DNA of 64,000 bases, from the NCBI GenBank assembly GCA_041651175.1, contig JBAZJT010000001.1, positions 1 through 64,000 of the forward strand. The letters run 5' to 3'. Position numbers and translations under genes: made by a program. Of this stretch, positions 7,127 through 15,688 are shown piece by piece (positions within the stretch are counted from its first letter, which is position 1; every line of letters begins with the position of its first letter). This DNA is from Elusimicrobiales bacterium (GTDB taxonomy: Bacteria; Elusimicrobiota; Elusimicrobia; Elusimicrobiales; Elusimicrobiaceae). The notes beneath the pieces are model-generated. The model was not told where the DNA came from and ran no database searches. It saw nothing but the letters and a program-made list of their open reading frames with translations.

Positions 7127-9011
7127 AACCTACTTCGGGCTGCTGGCGCGCTATGTGGCGATTTTTTTCGCGGCGCGGCTGGTGTTTTTTCTCGTTTTTT
7201 CCGGCGGGCATCACAGCGGCGGCGACATAGCGAAGGCATTTTTCATCGGCGCGCGGCTGGATTTGTCCATATCGGCCACATTGCTGTGCGCGGCGGCTTT
7301 TTTAGCAACTTTCGCCGGGTTCGTCCGGGTGTTTGAATGGCTGCTCAAACCGTTGGTGATGCTGTATATGGCGCTGCTGAACGCGACGTTGTCCGTTCTT
7401 GTCGCCGCCGAATTTCCGTTTTATAAAGAATACTCGTCGCGGCTGAACCACCTTTTCTTTGAGTACTTTGACAAGCCCAAAGAGCTTTTCGTCACCATTC
7501 TCGGCATAAAATACGTGGCGCTGCTGTTTATCGCGGCGCCGCTGGTTGTCTGGCTGGCCGCAGCCGCGGGCGTCAGGCAGTCCCGCAAGATGTTTGACCG
7601 CAACCGTGGCGAGGGCTTTTTCTCGCGCATTGCGTCGCTGGCGCTGATTGCGGGCTTTACCGTATTGTTCATACGCGGCGGCTTCCAGAATAGGCCGCTG
7701 AACTGGGGAGAGGCGTTTTTCTCGCCGGACAATTTCATGAATCAGACCGCGCTCAACGGCGTGTTCAATCTGTACGCCGACATACAGATTTTCCTGGAGG
7801 AGCGCGCGCTGCATGTGAAACCCTCCGGCTATTTCGCCCCGCCGGAGATGGCGTTCAAGGCGGTGAAGGATGTTTCGCGCTACGGCGTCCCCGCGCCGAA
7901 AGGCGATAATCCCGTCGCGCTTACCAAAGGGACCCGCCCGAATGTGGTGATGATTTTCATGGAAAGCTTCGCCGCCCGGTACACCGGCGCGCTGGGCGCA
8001 AAGGAGCCGTATACCCCGGAGTTTGACAGGCTCTCAAAGCGCGGCGTGCTGTTCACCCGGTTTTACGGCAACGGCACGCGCACCTCGCGCGGGCTGGCGG
8101 CGGCGCTGAACTCGTTTCCGCCGATGGCGGGGGTCAACATCTCCAAGAAAGTGGAGGCGCAGCAGAAAATCCCCGGCATCGCCGCCTATCTGGGCGATAT
8201 GGGCTATGACACCGTGTTTTTTTACGGCGGGGACAGGCATTTCGAGGATATGTCCGGCTTTGAAATCAACAGCGGCTTCCGCGAGTTTTACGACTGCGCG
8301 GATTTCAGGAACCCGCGCCATAAAAACCCCATCGGCGTCTTTGACGAGGAGCTTTTTGAGAACGTAGACCGCGTCCTGCGCGGGCGCAAACAGCCGTTTT
8401 TCGCGGCGGTGATGACGCTTTCCAATCACGGCCCTTTCACGGTGCCGCCGGATTTCCCGGCGCGGCCCGGCGTCCCGCGCGAGCGGCTGGCTTTCCTGTA
8501 TTCCGATTACGCGCTGGGGCGCTTTATCTCAATGGCGGAGAAAAGCCCGCATTACAAAAACACCGTCTTTATCATAACAGCCGACCATGCCGCATTCATA
8601 GAAGACTACGGCGCGGACAGGTTCCATATACCGCTGCTGTTCCTGTCGCCCATGCTCAAGTCCGCGCGCGACGGGCGGGTGGCCAGCCAGCTTGACCTGC
8701 CGGCAACGGTGCTTGAAATGTGCGGCGCGAAAATCAAAAGCGCGGACACGGCGTTCTGGGGACTGTCGCTGGCGCAGCGCAAAACCCGCGGCATGGCGTT
8801 CTTCCTGGACGACCCGTACTTCGGCGTCATCACAAGAGATGCCATGTATCGAGAGGGTTTTGAGGGCGGCGGATATGTCTACGATTTGAGCGGCGGACTT
8901 TCCCCCGCCGCTTTCCCGCAAGAATTGATAAACTATGCCCGCGGCATGAAAGAAGGCGGCGCGCAGTTGTTTTTCAGCCGTAAAGCCGCGTCAAAATGGA
9001 AGGAGGAGTGA
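7110..9011 (+). CDS. LTA-synthase/OpgB-like membrane phosphotransferase (sulfatase fold)
   Basis: The 633-residue product has five N-terminal membrane spans (residues about 8-200) and an extracytoplasmic alkaline-phosphatase/sulfatase domain from about 270. Visible family motifs are VVMIFMESF (metal-binding Glu), GNGTRTSRGL (site of the nucleophilic Thr), SNHGPFTVP and ITADHAA (metal ligands). Relatives transfer phosphoglycerol or phosphoethanolamine from lipids to cell-envelope glycans; in a diderm an OpgB-like role is more likely than lipoteichoic acid synthesis. It overlaps the protease gene upstream by 17 bases and coaD by one base, so the three are probably co-transcribed. Confidence 0.87.
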   Translation: MLKGLRTYFGLLARYVAIFFAARLVFFLVFSGGHHSGGDIAKAFFIGARLDLSISATLLCAAAFLATFAGFVRVFEWLLKPLVMLYMALLNATLSVLVAAEFPFYKEYSSRLNHLFFEYFDKPKELFVTILGIKYVALLFIAAPLVVWLAAAAGVRQSRKMFDRNRGEGFFSRIASLALIAGFTVLFIRGGFQNRPLNWGEAFFSPDNFMNQTALNGVFNLYADIQIFLEERALHVKPSGYFAPPEMAFKAVKDVSRYGVPAPKGDNPVALTKGTRPNVVMIFMESFAARYTGALGAKEPYTPEFDRLSKRGVLFTRFYGNGTRTSRGLAAALNSFPPMAGVNISKKVEAQQKIPGIAAYLGDMGYDTVFFYGGDRHFEDMSGFEINSGFREFYDCADFRNPRHKNPIGVFDEELFENVDRVLRGRKQPFFAAVMTLSNHGPFTVPPDFPARPGVPRERLAFLYSDYALGRFISMAEKSPHYKNTVFIITADHAAFIEDYGADRFHIPLLFLSPMLKSARDGRVASQLDLPATVLEMCGAKIKSADTAFWGLSLAQRKTRGMAFFLDDPYFGVITRDAMYREGFEGGGYVYDLSGGLSPAAFPQELINYARGMKEGGAQLFFSRKAASKWKEE

Positions 9012-9502
9012 TGCGCCGGAAAATAGCGGTATACCCAGGAAGTTTCGACCCTGTTACAAACGGCCACATGGACATTATCCGCCGCGCAAGCGGCATTTTC
9101 AGCGAGATAGCGGTGGCCGTGCTTGTCAACCCCCACAAAACCGCGCTTTTCGACCGGGCCGAGCGGATGGACATGCTGCAACGCGCCGTCACGCCCTGGC
9201 CGAACGTGCGGGTGGACGCTTTCTCCGGCCTGCTGGTGGATTACATGCGCGCCAACGGTATAACCGTGGCGATAAGAGGCCTGCGCGCCGTCTCGGACCT
9301 GGAATACGAATTCCAGCTCGCCCACACCAACCGCATTCTCTACCCGGAGATGGAAACCGTTTTCCTGATGCCGGGCGAAAACTACGTATACCTTACCTCC
9401 TCCACGGTGCGCGAGGTGGCCTCGCTTGGCGGCTCGCTGGACAGTTGCGTGCCCGCCCATGTCGCGCAGGCGCTAAAAAACAAATTTGCAAAATGTTATT
9501 GA
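9011..9502 (+). CDS. coaD: Phosphopantetheine adenylyltransferase
   Basis: The 163-residue product has the usual CoaD length and motifs: YPGSFDPVTNGHMDII (with the TxGH nucleotide-binding site), AIRGLRAVSDLEYEFQ and YLTSSTVREVA (ISSTxxR-like). It adenylates 4'-phosphopantetheine in coenzyme A synthesis. The ATG at 9011 shares a base with the previous stop and follows GGAGGAG, which fixes the start; the five upstream in-frame residues belong to that ribosome binding site. Confidence 0.96.
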   Translation: MRRKIAVYPGSFDPVTNGHMDIIRRASGIFSEIAVAVLVNPHKTALFDRAERMDMLQRAVTPWPNVRVDAFSGLLVDYMRANGITVAIRGLRAVSDLEYEFQLAHTNRILYPEMETVFLMPGENYVYLTSSTVREVASLGGSLDSCVPAHVAQALKNKFAKCY

Positions 9503-9511
9503 CTCCCGCAT

Positions 9512-9632
9512 AACCTGAAAGTTTCAGTTGGCACGAGGACCGAGACGGTGGATGGCGGGGACTGTTCGATGTAAAATTTCTCGCTGATAGCCGTAGCTAG
9601 CGGCGAGAAATTTTACACAAAAATGTCCCGCC
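9512..9632 (+). repeat. Structured intergenic repeat, copy A
   Basis: Ten bases after the coaD stop a head, AACCTGAAAGTTTCAGTTG followed by GCACGAGGACCGAG, leads into a large foldable unit. The outer stem GGCGGGGAC (9554-9562) pairs with GTCCCGCC (9625-9632). The inner 14-bp perfect stem is 9571-9584 with 9603-9616. The head is nearly identical to that of the copy at 25953. Bases 9633-9706 show nothing further. Confidence 0.65.
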
Positions 9633-9706
9633 GGCCGCCGCCGGATTCCGCTGTTCAACCGCGATTTCCGGATAACCAGGGAATTGCCCGTGCCGGCATG
9701 GGGAAG

Positions 9707-10117
9707 TTATTTGGGGCGTTCGTCGTATTTGAGGGCGTCGCGGTCTATGCCGGCAAGCTCGAATTCCTGTGAGGAATGTAAAGCTTTCTTGGGACAGCTG
9801 TCAACGCACTGGGCGCAGTAGATGCAGCGGCCCAGGTCTATCTCGCAGCGGAATTTGCGCGGCGCGGGCTTGGGGGCCTCGCCGGGAGCCGGAGCGGCTG
9901 CGGGCGCGGAGGCCGTTTCAACCTGTATGATATTGATGGCTTTGGCGGGGCAATCCTTCATGCACAGCTTGCAGCCGATGCACTGCTCCGGCGTGAAAAG
10001 TATTTTGCCGCGGAACTTGTCCTGGATTTTGGTTTTGACGAAGGGGTAGAGCACCGTCGCCGGTTTTTTCAGCAGATTGCGAATTACTTCGCCCAAAGCC
10101 CTTGCCGGTCTTGCCAT
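9707..10117 (-). CDS. Hydrogenase 2x[4Fe-4S] ferredoxin-like subunit (NuoI/EchF homologue)
   Basis: The 136-residue product has two CxxCxxCxxxC clusters, at Cys46-56 (CIGCKLCMKDC) and Cys98-108 (CIYCAQCVDSC). This is the NuoI/EchF arrangement that wires electrons from ferredoxin towards the catalytic module. An Ala/Pro-rich insert of about 20 residues separates the two clusters, which is unusual. It is the last gene of the hydrogenase operon, starting two bases after the NuoH-like stop. Confidence 0.9.
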   Translation of the reverse strand: MARPARALGEVIRNLLKKPATVLYPFVKTKIQDKFRGKILFTPEQCIGCKLCMKDCPAKAINIIQVETASAPAAAPAPGEAPKPAPRKFRCEIDLGRCIYCAQCVDSCPKKALHSSQEFELAGIDRDALKYDERPK

Positions 10118-10118
10118 A

Positions 10119-11060
10119 TTATAAAAGCCCCTTTGCGATGATGTCCAGCAGCAGCTGGATTAGCGCCGCGGGCGCCAGTATCTGCCAGCAGAATTTTATC
10201 ATCTGCTCTATGCGGATGCGCGCCATAAGCGCCTTCATCGTGGCCAGGAAAACCACCACCAGGCCCGCCTTCAGCGCGAAAACAACAAAGCCGCCGAAAC
10301 CGCCAAGCCCCAGCGCGCCGCCCAGAAACACCGCGCTCACCAGCGCCGCGCCGACCACCATCTCCATATCCGTCGCCAGCAGCATGAAAGCCAGCAGCCT
10401 GCCGGAGTATTCGGTGAAGGCGCCGCCCACGATTTCGGTCTCGCCGTGGGGGATGTCAAAGGGAACGCGCTCCAGCTTGCCCTGCAGCGCGATAAGCGCG
10501 ATTAAAAGCCCCGGTATGTTTACCAGCATCAGCGCGGGATGGTCCGTATAGAACGCCGCGATTTCCGTGATGCTTAAAGTCCCCGCCAGCACCGCCGGGC
10601 CGATGACCGCCAGCATCATCGGCACCTCGTAGGCGAAAAGCTGCGTCAGCACGCGCATTGAGCCGATTGCGGCGTACGGGCTGGTGGAACTCCAGCCCGC
10701 AAGAAAGAATGTGACCGTGGGGATGGTGAGCAGGTATATAACCGCTATCAGGTCGCCCTGGAAGGCGAAAGCGGCGCGTGTCCCCCACACCGGCAGCATC
10801 ACCGAAGATGCCGCCACCGCCGCCACCGCAAACAGCGGCAGCGACAAAAACATCCGTTTGTCCGAGGCGTCCGGCACCACCACTTCCTTGGCCAGCAGCT
10901 TGATGAAATCCGCCGTCGGCTGGTACCAGGGCGGGCCTACGCGGTTCTGCATCAGGGCGTAGAGTTTGCGGTCCGCCCATTCCATGAACAACCCCGCCGT
11001 TGACAGAAACAGCAGTCCCGGAAACACCGCCACCGCGAACAAAGGATACGCTATGTCCAT
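10119..11060 (-). CDS. Hydrogenase membrane subunit, NuoH/EchB homologue
   Basis: The 313-residue product has about eight membrane spans. It carries the NuoH signature after the first span (WADRKLYALMQNRVGPPWYQ, then ADFIKLLAKE), with Asp where Glu is usual in ERK. The later motif AFTEYSGRLLAF corresponds to the conserved EY.s loop. NuoH homologues anchor the hydrophilic arm and form the quinone-site or E-channel region. In group 4 hydrogenases this subunit couples catalysis to ion movement. Confidence 0.92.
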   Translation of the reverse strand: MDIAYPLFAVAVFPGLLFLSTAGLFMEWADRKLYALMQNRVGPPWYQPTADFIKLLAKEVVVPDASDKRMFLSLPLFAVAAVAASSVMLPVWGTRAAFAFQGDLIAVIYLLTIPTVTFFLAGWSSTSPYAAIGSMRVLTQLFAYEVPMMLAVIGPAVLAGTLSITEIAAFYTDHPALMLVNIPGLLIALIALQGKLERVPFDIPHGETEIVGGAFTEYSGRLLAFMLLATDMEMVVGAALVSAVFLGGALGLGGFGGFVVFALKAGLVVVFLATMKALMARIRIEQMIKFCWQILAPAALIQLLLDIIAKGLL

Positions 11061-11076
11061 CTGTTGAACCTCGGTA

Positions 11077-12264
11077 TCAGAGTTTTGAAAAGTCCACGCC
11101 GCGCGATTTCCAGCTTTCTATGCTTTTGCGGCGAAGCTCGGCCCAGTCCAGCGGCGCCGCGCCGTCTTTGCGCACGGCTATCGCCCGGTCGGTGCAGGAA
11201 AAGCACGGGTCTATCGCGGCGATTACAAGCGGCACGTCCGCCAGCCAGCCGCCCTCCAGCATGTAAGGCACGGAAGCGAAATTGGCCAGCGTTGGCGCGC
11301 GCACCTTCACGCGCGAGGGCTTTTCCGCGCCGTCGGATTTGACAAAATGTATATCCTCGCCGCGCGGCGCCTCGTAGCGGCACACGGCTTCGCCCGCCGG
11401 GATTTTGCGCGGCACCTTCACCGATACCGGCCCCTCCGGCAGGTTTTTAAGCAGCTGGCGGACCATTTTGATGGATTCCAGCAGCTCGAAAACGCGCACG
11501 AAAAGCCTGCCGAACACGTCGCAGGAATCGTGGGTGATGAGTTTGAAATCCAGCTCGCCGTAAAGCAGGTACGGGTCGTCCTTGCGGACGTCTTTGGCGA
11601 CGCCGCTTGCGCGCGCCAGCGGGCCGACGGCGCAGCGTTTTAGCGCCTCTTCTTTAGGCAGCATGCCCACCTTGTGCGCGCGGGCAAGCACTGTCGGCTC
11701 CTCTGTGGCGAGCTTGATGTAATATTTGGTGCGCTCTTCAATGGCGTCCATGCGGGAAAGGATTTCCTTCGCCTGCTCCGCGCTGATGTCGCGCCGGACG
11801 CCGCCTATGGTGTTGATGCCGTAATGCACGCGGTTGCCGCTGATATTCTCCAGGCAGTCAAGCGAAAGCTCCCTGTCGCGCCAGGTGTACATGAACAACG
11901 TGTCAAAGCCGATTTCGTGGCCCGCCACGCCCAGCCAGAGCAGATGGCTGTGAATGCGCTCCAGCTCGCCCACCAGGGTGCGTATGGCCTGGCCGCGGCG
12001 CGGGACTTCAACGCCGGCGATTTCCTCCACCGCCATGCAAAAGCAGGTGGTGTGCGAATGCGAGCAGATTCCGCAGACCCGCTCTATAAGGTAGATATCC
12101 TGTATAAAGGTGCGGCTTTCTGCGGCTTTTTCAATGCCGCGGTGGTTGTAGCCCAGGCGCATAGTCGCGCCGGCGACCTCCTCGCCCTCAAGGCAGAGGA
12201 GGAAATTGCCCGGCTCTTTCAGCGCGGGGTGCTGCGGGCCGAGGGGAACCGTTATTTTTGGCAT
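11077..12264 (-). CDS. [NiFe]-hydrogenase group 4 large (catalytic) subunit, NuoD/EchE homologue
   Basis: The 395-residue product is NuoD-like along its length and keeps both NiFe-binding motifs lost in complex I: RVCGICSHSHT (Cys64, Cys67) and DPCFSCTDR (Cys354, Cys357). It should therefore reduce protons or oxidise H2. Thirty-five residues follow the last motif, so a short tail may be removed by the protease encoded at 6659. A strong ribosome binding site (GGAGGAGAAC) precedes the ATG. It overlaps the NuoC-like gene by 13 bases. Assignment to a named subgroup (4a-4g) needs a tree. Confidence 0.93.
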   Translation of the reverse strand: MPKITVPLGPQHPALKEPGNFLLCLEGEEVAGATMRLGYNHRGIEKAAESRTFIQDIYLIERVCGICSHSHTTCFCMAVEEIAGVEVPRRGQAIRTLVGELERIHSHLLWLGVAGHEIGFDTLFMYTWRDRELSLDCLENISGNRVHYGINTIGGVRRDISAEQAKEILSRMDAIEERTKYYIKLATEEPTVLARAHKVGMLPKEEALKRCAVGPLARASGVAKDVRKDDPYLLYGELDFKLITHDSCDVFGRLFVRVFELLESIKMVRQLLKNLPEGPVSVKVPRKIPAGEAVCRYEAPRGEDIHFVKSDGAEKPSRVKVRAPTLANFASVPYMLEGGWLADVPLVIAAIDPCFSCTDRAIAVRKDGAAPLDWAELRRKSIESWKSRGVDFSKL

Positions 12265-12728
12265 TTGTTCTCCTCCTGCGGGTAAAGCTGTTGCGGCGTC
12301 CAGGCCTTGCGAAGCGGATACTGGTTTTCCGGCCAGCCGTCCGGCAGCGGGTAGCGGTTGCCGGGGCGCAGGCCGGCGACTTTGGCGCCGAACATGTCAA
12401 CCAGCTCGCGCTCGTAATCCTCCGCGCCGGGGAAAATATCTGTTATCGTGGGAAGCGAAACGTCCCCGGCGGGGACGGAGACGCGGAGCGTCAGCAAAAG
12501 CCCGCCTTTGGCGATGTGGTAGAGAAATTCAAATCCGCTTCCCGTGTCTATGCCGGTGATGGTGGAAAGGTGCGTGAACCCCTCGCCGTGCAGCCAGGAG
12601 ATAATATCCCTCATGTTGGCGGCGGTGGTGGAAGCCCATACCCGCCGCGCGCGGACGGCTTTGACATCGGAAACCACGGCCCCGAATTTCGCTTCCAGCG
12701 CGGCTTTGAGCGCGTTTTCCTGTTCCAT
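12252..12728 (-). CDS. Hydrogenase subunit, NuoC/EchD homologue
   Basis: The 158-residue product matches the 30-kDa subunit: FEFLYHIAKGGLLLTLRVSVP followed by PTITDIFPGAEDYERELVDMFGAKV and the terminal NRYPLPDGW. The EREL.DMFG block is the family signature. It is a structural partner that docks the large subunit to the NuoB-like one. It sits between the NuoB-like and NuoD-like genes, as in nuo operons. Confidence 0.9.
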   Translation of the reverse strand: MEQENALKAALEAKFGAVVSDVKAVRARRVWASTTAANMRDIISWLHGEGFTHLSTITGIDTGSGFEFLYHIAKGGLLLTLRVSVPAGDVSLPTITDIFPGAEDYERELVDMFGAKVAGLRPGNRYPLPDGWPENQYPLRKAWTPQQLYPQEENKCQK

Positions 12729-12729
12729 A

Positions 12730-13164
12730 TTATTTGTCCAATGTGGAAAGCAATTTTACGACACCGTCTATGATAGCCTCCGGCCTGGCGGGGCAGCCGG
12801 GAATATAGGCGGAGACGGGTATGACCTTGTTCACCCCGCCGCAAACGTTGTAGCAGCCGTCAAACACCCCGCCGGAGCAGGCGCACGCGCCCACCGCGAC
12901 GACGAATTTAGGCTCCGCCATCTGGGAGTATATCCGCTTGAGGCGGGCCTCAATCTGGCGGGTGACGGGGCCGCAGACCACCAGCACGTCGGCGTGGCGC
13001 GGCGTGCCCTTGAGCATCACGCCGAACCGCTCCACGTCAAAACGTGGGGTCAGCGCGTCCAGCACCTCAATATCGCAGCCGTTGCACGCGCCGGAGTTGA
13101 AGTGTATTATCCAAGGCGACTTGGCCCTGGCCCAGGTTACCACGCGGGTTATTGTTTTGTTCAT
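12730..13164 (-). CDS. Hydrogenase small subunit, NuoB/EchC homologue
   Basis: From the ATG at 13164 the product has 144 residues; a TTG twelve bases upstream is less likely because the NuoA-like stop lies between. Cluster ligands are visible: CNGCD (Cys27, Cys30), GACACSG and PGCPARPE (Cys124). The first pair is CxxC, as in hydrogenases, not the adjacent CC of complex I NuoB. It carries the proximal [4Fe-4S] cluster next to the NiFe site. Confidence 0.92.
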   Translation of the reverse strand: MNKTITRVVTWARAKSPWIIHFNSGACNGCDIEVLDALTPRFDVERFGVMLKGTPRHADVLVVCGPVTRQIEARLKRIYSQMAEPKFVVAVGACACSGGVFDGCYNVCGGVNKVIPVSAYIPGCPARPEAIIDGVVKLLSTLDK

Positions 13165-13165
13165 G

Positions 13166-13504
13166 TTAGCCCACAAACAGCACGGCCAGCGCGACAGCGG
13201 TTACCATTATATAAACCGCGCCGGCGGTTACGGCCTCAAGCGCCTGCGCGCCGGACAGCGAGGCTATCATCAGCCCCGCCACATGCAGCACCGTGAAAAA
13301 TATGGCGAAAGGAAAGAATGCGCCGTATTCCGGCTCCGGCTTTTTGAGCGGCACATTTTCGCCGCAGGCGTAGGGGAGGTTTTTGCCCTCGGTCTCCACC
13401 TTCGGATGGGCAAGGCGGCTTGCCAGCCGCGAAAACAGCCAGGTGAAAGCCAGCGCGAGAATGAACGCGACAGGCGGAACCAGCAGGTAGTCTGAAACTT
13501 CCAT
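13166..13504 (-). CDS. NuoA-like small membrane subunit of the hydrogenase
   Basis: The 112-residue product has three membrane spans (about 7-30, 60-82, 88-111) and the NuoA-type loop with a conserved cysteine (LPYACGENVP, about residues 43-52). The second span reads FFPFAIFFTVLHVAGLMIA, where NuoA has the conserved FDLE. The fold and length fit NuoA but the acidic pair is missing. It is the first gene of the operon, one base before the NuoB-like gene. Most described group 4 hydrogenases lack a clear NuoA homologue. Confidence 0.75.
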   Translation of the reverse strand: MEVSDYLLVPPVAFILALAFTWLFSRLASRLAHPKVETEGKNLPYACGENVPLKKPEPEYGAFFPFAIFFTVLHVAGLMIASLSGAQALEAVTAGAVYIMVTAVALAVLFVG

Positions 13505-13510
13505 ACCTCA

Positions 13511-13516
13511 ATATTA
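13511..13516 (-). promoter_or_regulatory. Extended -10 box of the hydrogenase operon, placed for a leaderless start
   Basis: Minus-strand TGC-TAATAT (box at 13511-13516) ends six bases before the ATG at 13504. The only purine run in between (GAGG) is too close to the ATG to be a normal ribosome binding site. No good -35 box is visible. Confidence 0.5.
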
Positions 13517-13559
13517 GCAAATTTGGGCACACGGCGCGGATGGCTGCCCGGGTGCGGTT

Positions 13560-13587
13560 TTGAAGCGGCGGGTGTAAATCCTATAAT
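13560..13587 (+). promoter_or_regulatory. Sigma70-type promoter of the oligopeptidase gene
   Basis: Plus-strand -35 box TTGAAG (13560-13565) and perfect -10 box TATAAT (13582-13587), spacer 16. The start codon at 13607 follows a GGAGGG ribosome binding site. Confidence 0.8.
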
Positions 13588-13606
13588 CACGATATGGAGG
13601 GTTCAT

Positions 13607-15688
13607 ATGAAATTCCTGTTAATCGCGCTGTCCGCCGCGGGCGCGGCGCGGGCCGCCGTGGCTGAGCCGCCCGTGGCCGCAATCTCGCCTTACCGGCTGG
13701 AGAAATTCGGCGATGTCCGCATTGACAACTATTACTGGCTGCGCGACAGGGAAAACCCCGCCGTCCGCGCCTACCTTGAAGCCGAAAACAACTATGCCGA
13801 CGCCGTGCTGGCCCCGCAGGCCGGCCTTGCCGGCAGGCTGTTTGAGGAGATGAAATCCCGCGTGAAGGAGACGGATTCCTCCGTCCCCTACCGGCTGAAC
13901 GGCTATTATTACTACGAGCGTTACGAGAAAGACAGGCAGTATCCCATCCTCTGCCGCAAAAAAGGGAACCTTGACGCGCCGGAGGAAATAATCGCCGATG
14001 TCAACGAACTGGCGAAAGGGCATGATTATTACCTGGTGGCCGGGCCGCGCCCCAGCCCGGACGGCAATATAATCGCCTGGGGCGCCGACGACAGCGGCGA
14101 CCGCGTCTACACCATATATTTCAAGGATATGCGCACCGGCAAAATGCTGGAGGACGCCATCAGCAACACCGGCGGGGATTTCGCCTGGGCCAATGACAAT
14201 AAGACGCTGTTCTACGGCAGCCTGGACAAAACCCTCCGCGGCGACAGGATAATGCGACATATCCTCGGCTCCGCCGGGGACGCGGAAGTCTACGCGGAAA
14301 AAGACGAGACCTTTGAAGTTACGGTGTCAAAAAGCCTCAGCGATAAATACATTTTTATGCACACCGCCAACACCCTGAGCAGCGAATGCCTCTTGCTGGA
14401 GGCGGACAATCCCGGCGGCGCGTTCCGCGTGTTTGCGGCGCGCAGGCCTGGCGTGGAATACTCGGTTTATCACGGCGGCGGCTGTTTTTTCGTTCTCACA
14501 AACGACAATGCCGGCAATTTCCGCTTCTGCCGCGCGCCGGAGGATAAAACCTCCCCCGAAAACTGGAAAGACGCCGTCGCGGGCAGGGAAGATACGCTTA
14601 TAGAGAGCGCCATTGTCTTTGACAGGTATTTCGCGCTGGGGGAAAAGCGAGGCGGCCTTTCGCTGCTGCATGTTTTTGACCGCGCCTCCGGGCGGGACGC
14701 CTACGCGCCTTTCCAGGAGCCAGCCTACACGGTGGCTTTGGGCGACAATGCGGAATACGGCTCGCCGCTGCTGCGCTTTGAATATGAATCGCCGGTTACG
14801 CCGCCGTCCGTGTACGATTACGATATGGCCTCCGGCTCGCGCGAGCTGAAAAAACGGGAGGAAGTCCCCGGCTATAACCCGGACGATTACCGGACGGAGC
14901 GCGTATTCGCCCCCGCCTCCGGCGGCGCGCAGGTGCCGGTTACGCTGCTTTACCGCCGGGATTTGAAACGGGACGGGACACATCCGCTGTTCATAACCGG
15001 CTACGGATCCTACGGCGACAATTATGACCCGGATTTTGAGGCCGCGCGCCTGCCGCTGCTGGACCGGGGGTTTGTGTTTGCCATCGCGCATATACGCGGC
15101 GGCAGCGAAATGGGCCGCCCGTGGTACGACAACGGACGGCAGCTTGGCAAGAAAAACACTTTCAACGACTTCATCGCCGCCACGGAGTTCCTCATAAAAG
15201 AAAAGTACTGCGCCCCCGGCCATGTCTATGCCGAGGGTGGCAGCGCCGGCGGCCTGCTTATGGGCGCAATCGCCAACATGAGGCCGGACCTATACAACGG
15301 CATAATCGCGCGCGTGCCCTTTGTGGATGTGATAACCACCATGCTGGACCCGTCCATCCCCCTTACCACCGGCGAGTACGACCAGTGGGGCAACCCCGGC
15401 GAGAAACAGTATTACGACTATATCCGAACCTATTCGCCGTACGACAATGTCAGGCCGCAGAAATATCCGGCGCTGCTGGTAACGGCGGGCTGGAACGATT
15501 CCCAGGTGGGCTACTGGGAGCCGGCCAAATGGGTGGCCAAGCTGCGCGCCGCCAATCCGGGCGGGCTGGCGCTGCTGAAAACCGAGATGAAAGCCGGCCA
15601 TCACGCCAAGACCGGACGCTACGAGCAGCTGAAAAAAACCGCGTTTTACTACAGCTTCATATTCAAACTGGAGGGTGTTGACCGATGA
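13607..15688 (+). CDS. ptrB: Exported S9A serine peptidase, oligopeptidase B type
   Basis: The 693-residue product has a signal peptide (MKFLLIALSAAGAARA), a seven-bladed propeller region and a C-terminal alpha/beta-hydrolase. Family signposts are the N-terminal DNYYWLRDRENP, then GGSEMGRPWYDNG, the nucleophile motif GGSAGGLLMG, the Asp region GWNDSQVGYW and the catalytic His near KAGHHAKTG. Oligopeptidase B cleaves short peptides after Arg or Lys. An exported form fits periplasmic peptide breakdown. The chosen ATG has a GGAGGG site; 28 extra in-frame residues upstream are untranslated by this reading. It overlaps the DUF333 gene by four bases. Confidence 0.9.
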   Translation: MKFLLIALSAAGAARAAVAEPPVAAISPYRLEKFGDVRIDNYYWLRDRENPAVRAYLEAENNYADAVLAPQAGLAGRLFEEMKSRVKETDSSVPYRLNGYYYYERYEKDRQYPILCRKKGNLDAPEEIIADVNELAKGHDYYLVAGPRPSPDGNIIAWGADDSGDRVYTIYFKDMRTGKMLEDAISNTGGDFAWANDNKTLFYGSLDKTLRGDRIMRHILGSAGDAEVYAEKDETFEVTVSKSLSDKYIFMHTANTLSSECLLLEADNPGGAFRVFAARRPGVEYSVYHGGGCFFVLTNDNAGNFRFCRAPEDKTSPENWKDAVAGREDTLIESAIVFDRYFALGEKRGGLSLLHVFDRASGRDAYAPFQEPAYTVALGDNAEYGSPLLRFEYESPVTPPSVYDYDMASGSRELKKREEVPGYNPDDYRTERVFAPASGGAQVPVTLLYRRDLKRDGTHPLFITGYGSYGDNYDPDFEAARLPLLDRGFVFAIAHIRGGSEMGRPWYDNGRQLGKKNTFNDFIAATEFLIKEKYCAPGHVYAEGGSAGGLLMGAIANMRPDLYNGIIARVPFVDVITTMLDPSIPLTTGEYDQWGNPGEKQYYDYIRTYSPYDNVRPQKYPALLVTAGWNDSQVGYWEPAKWVAKLRAANPGGLALLKTEMKAGHHAKTGRYEQLKKTAFYYSFIFKLEGVDR

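Noticed and set aside
9571..9616. The 14-bp hairpin after coaD as a simple Rho-independent terminator
   Set aside because: It has no T-run on the plus strand, lies inside a larger nested fold, and shares its head with the distant copy at 25953.
10119..13504. Reading the NuoA-I genes as respiratory NADH:quinone oxidoreductase (complex I)
   Set aside because: NuoD keeps both NiFe CxxC motifs and NuoB has CxxC rather than CC. NuoE, F and G are absent.
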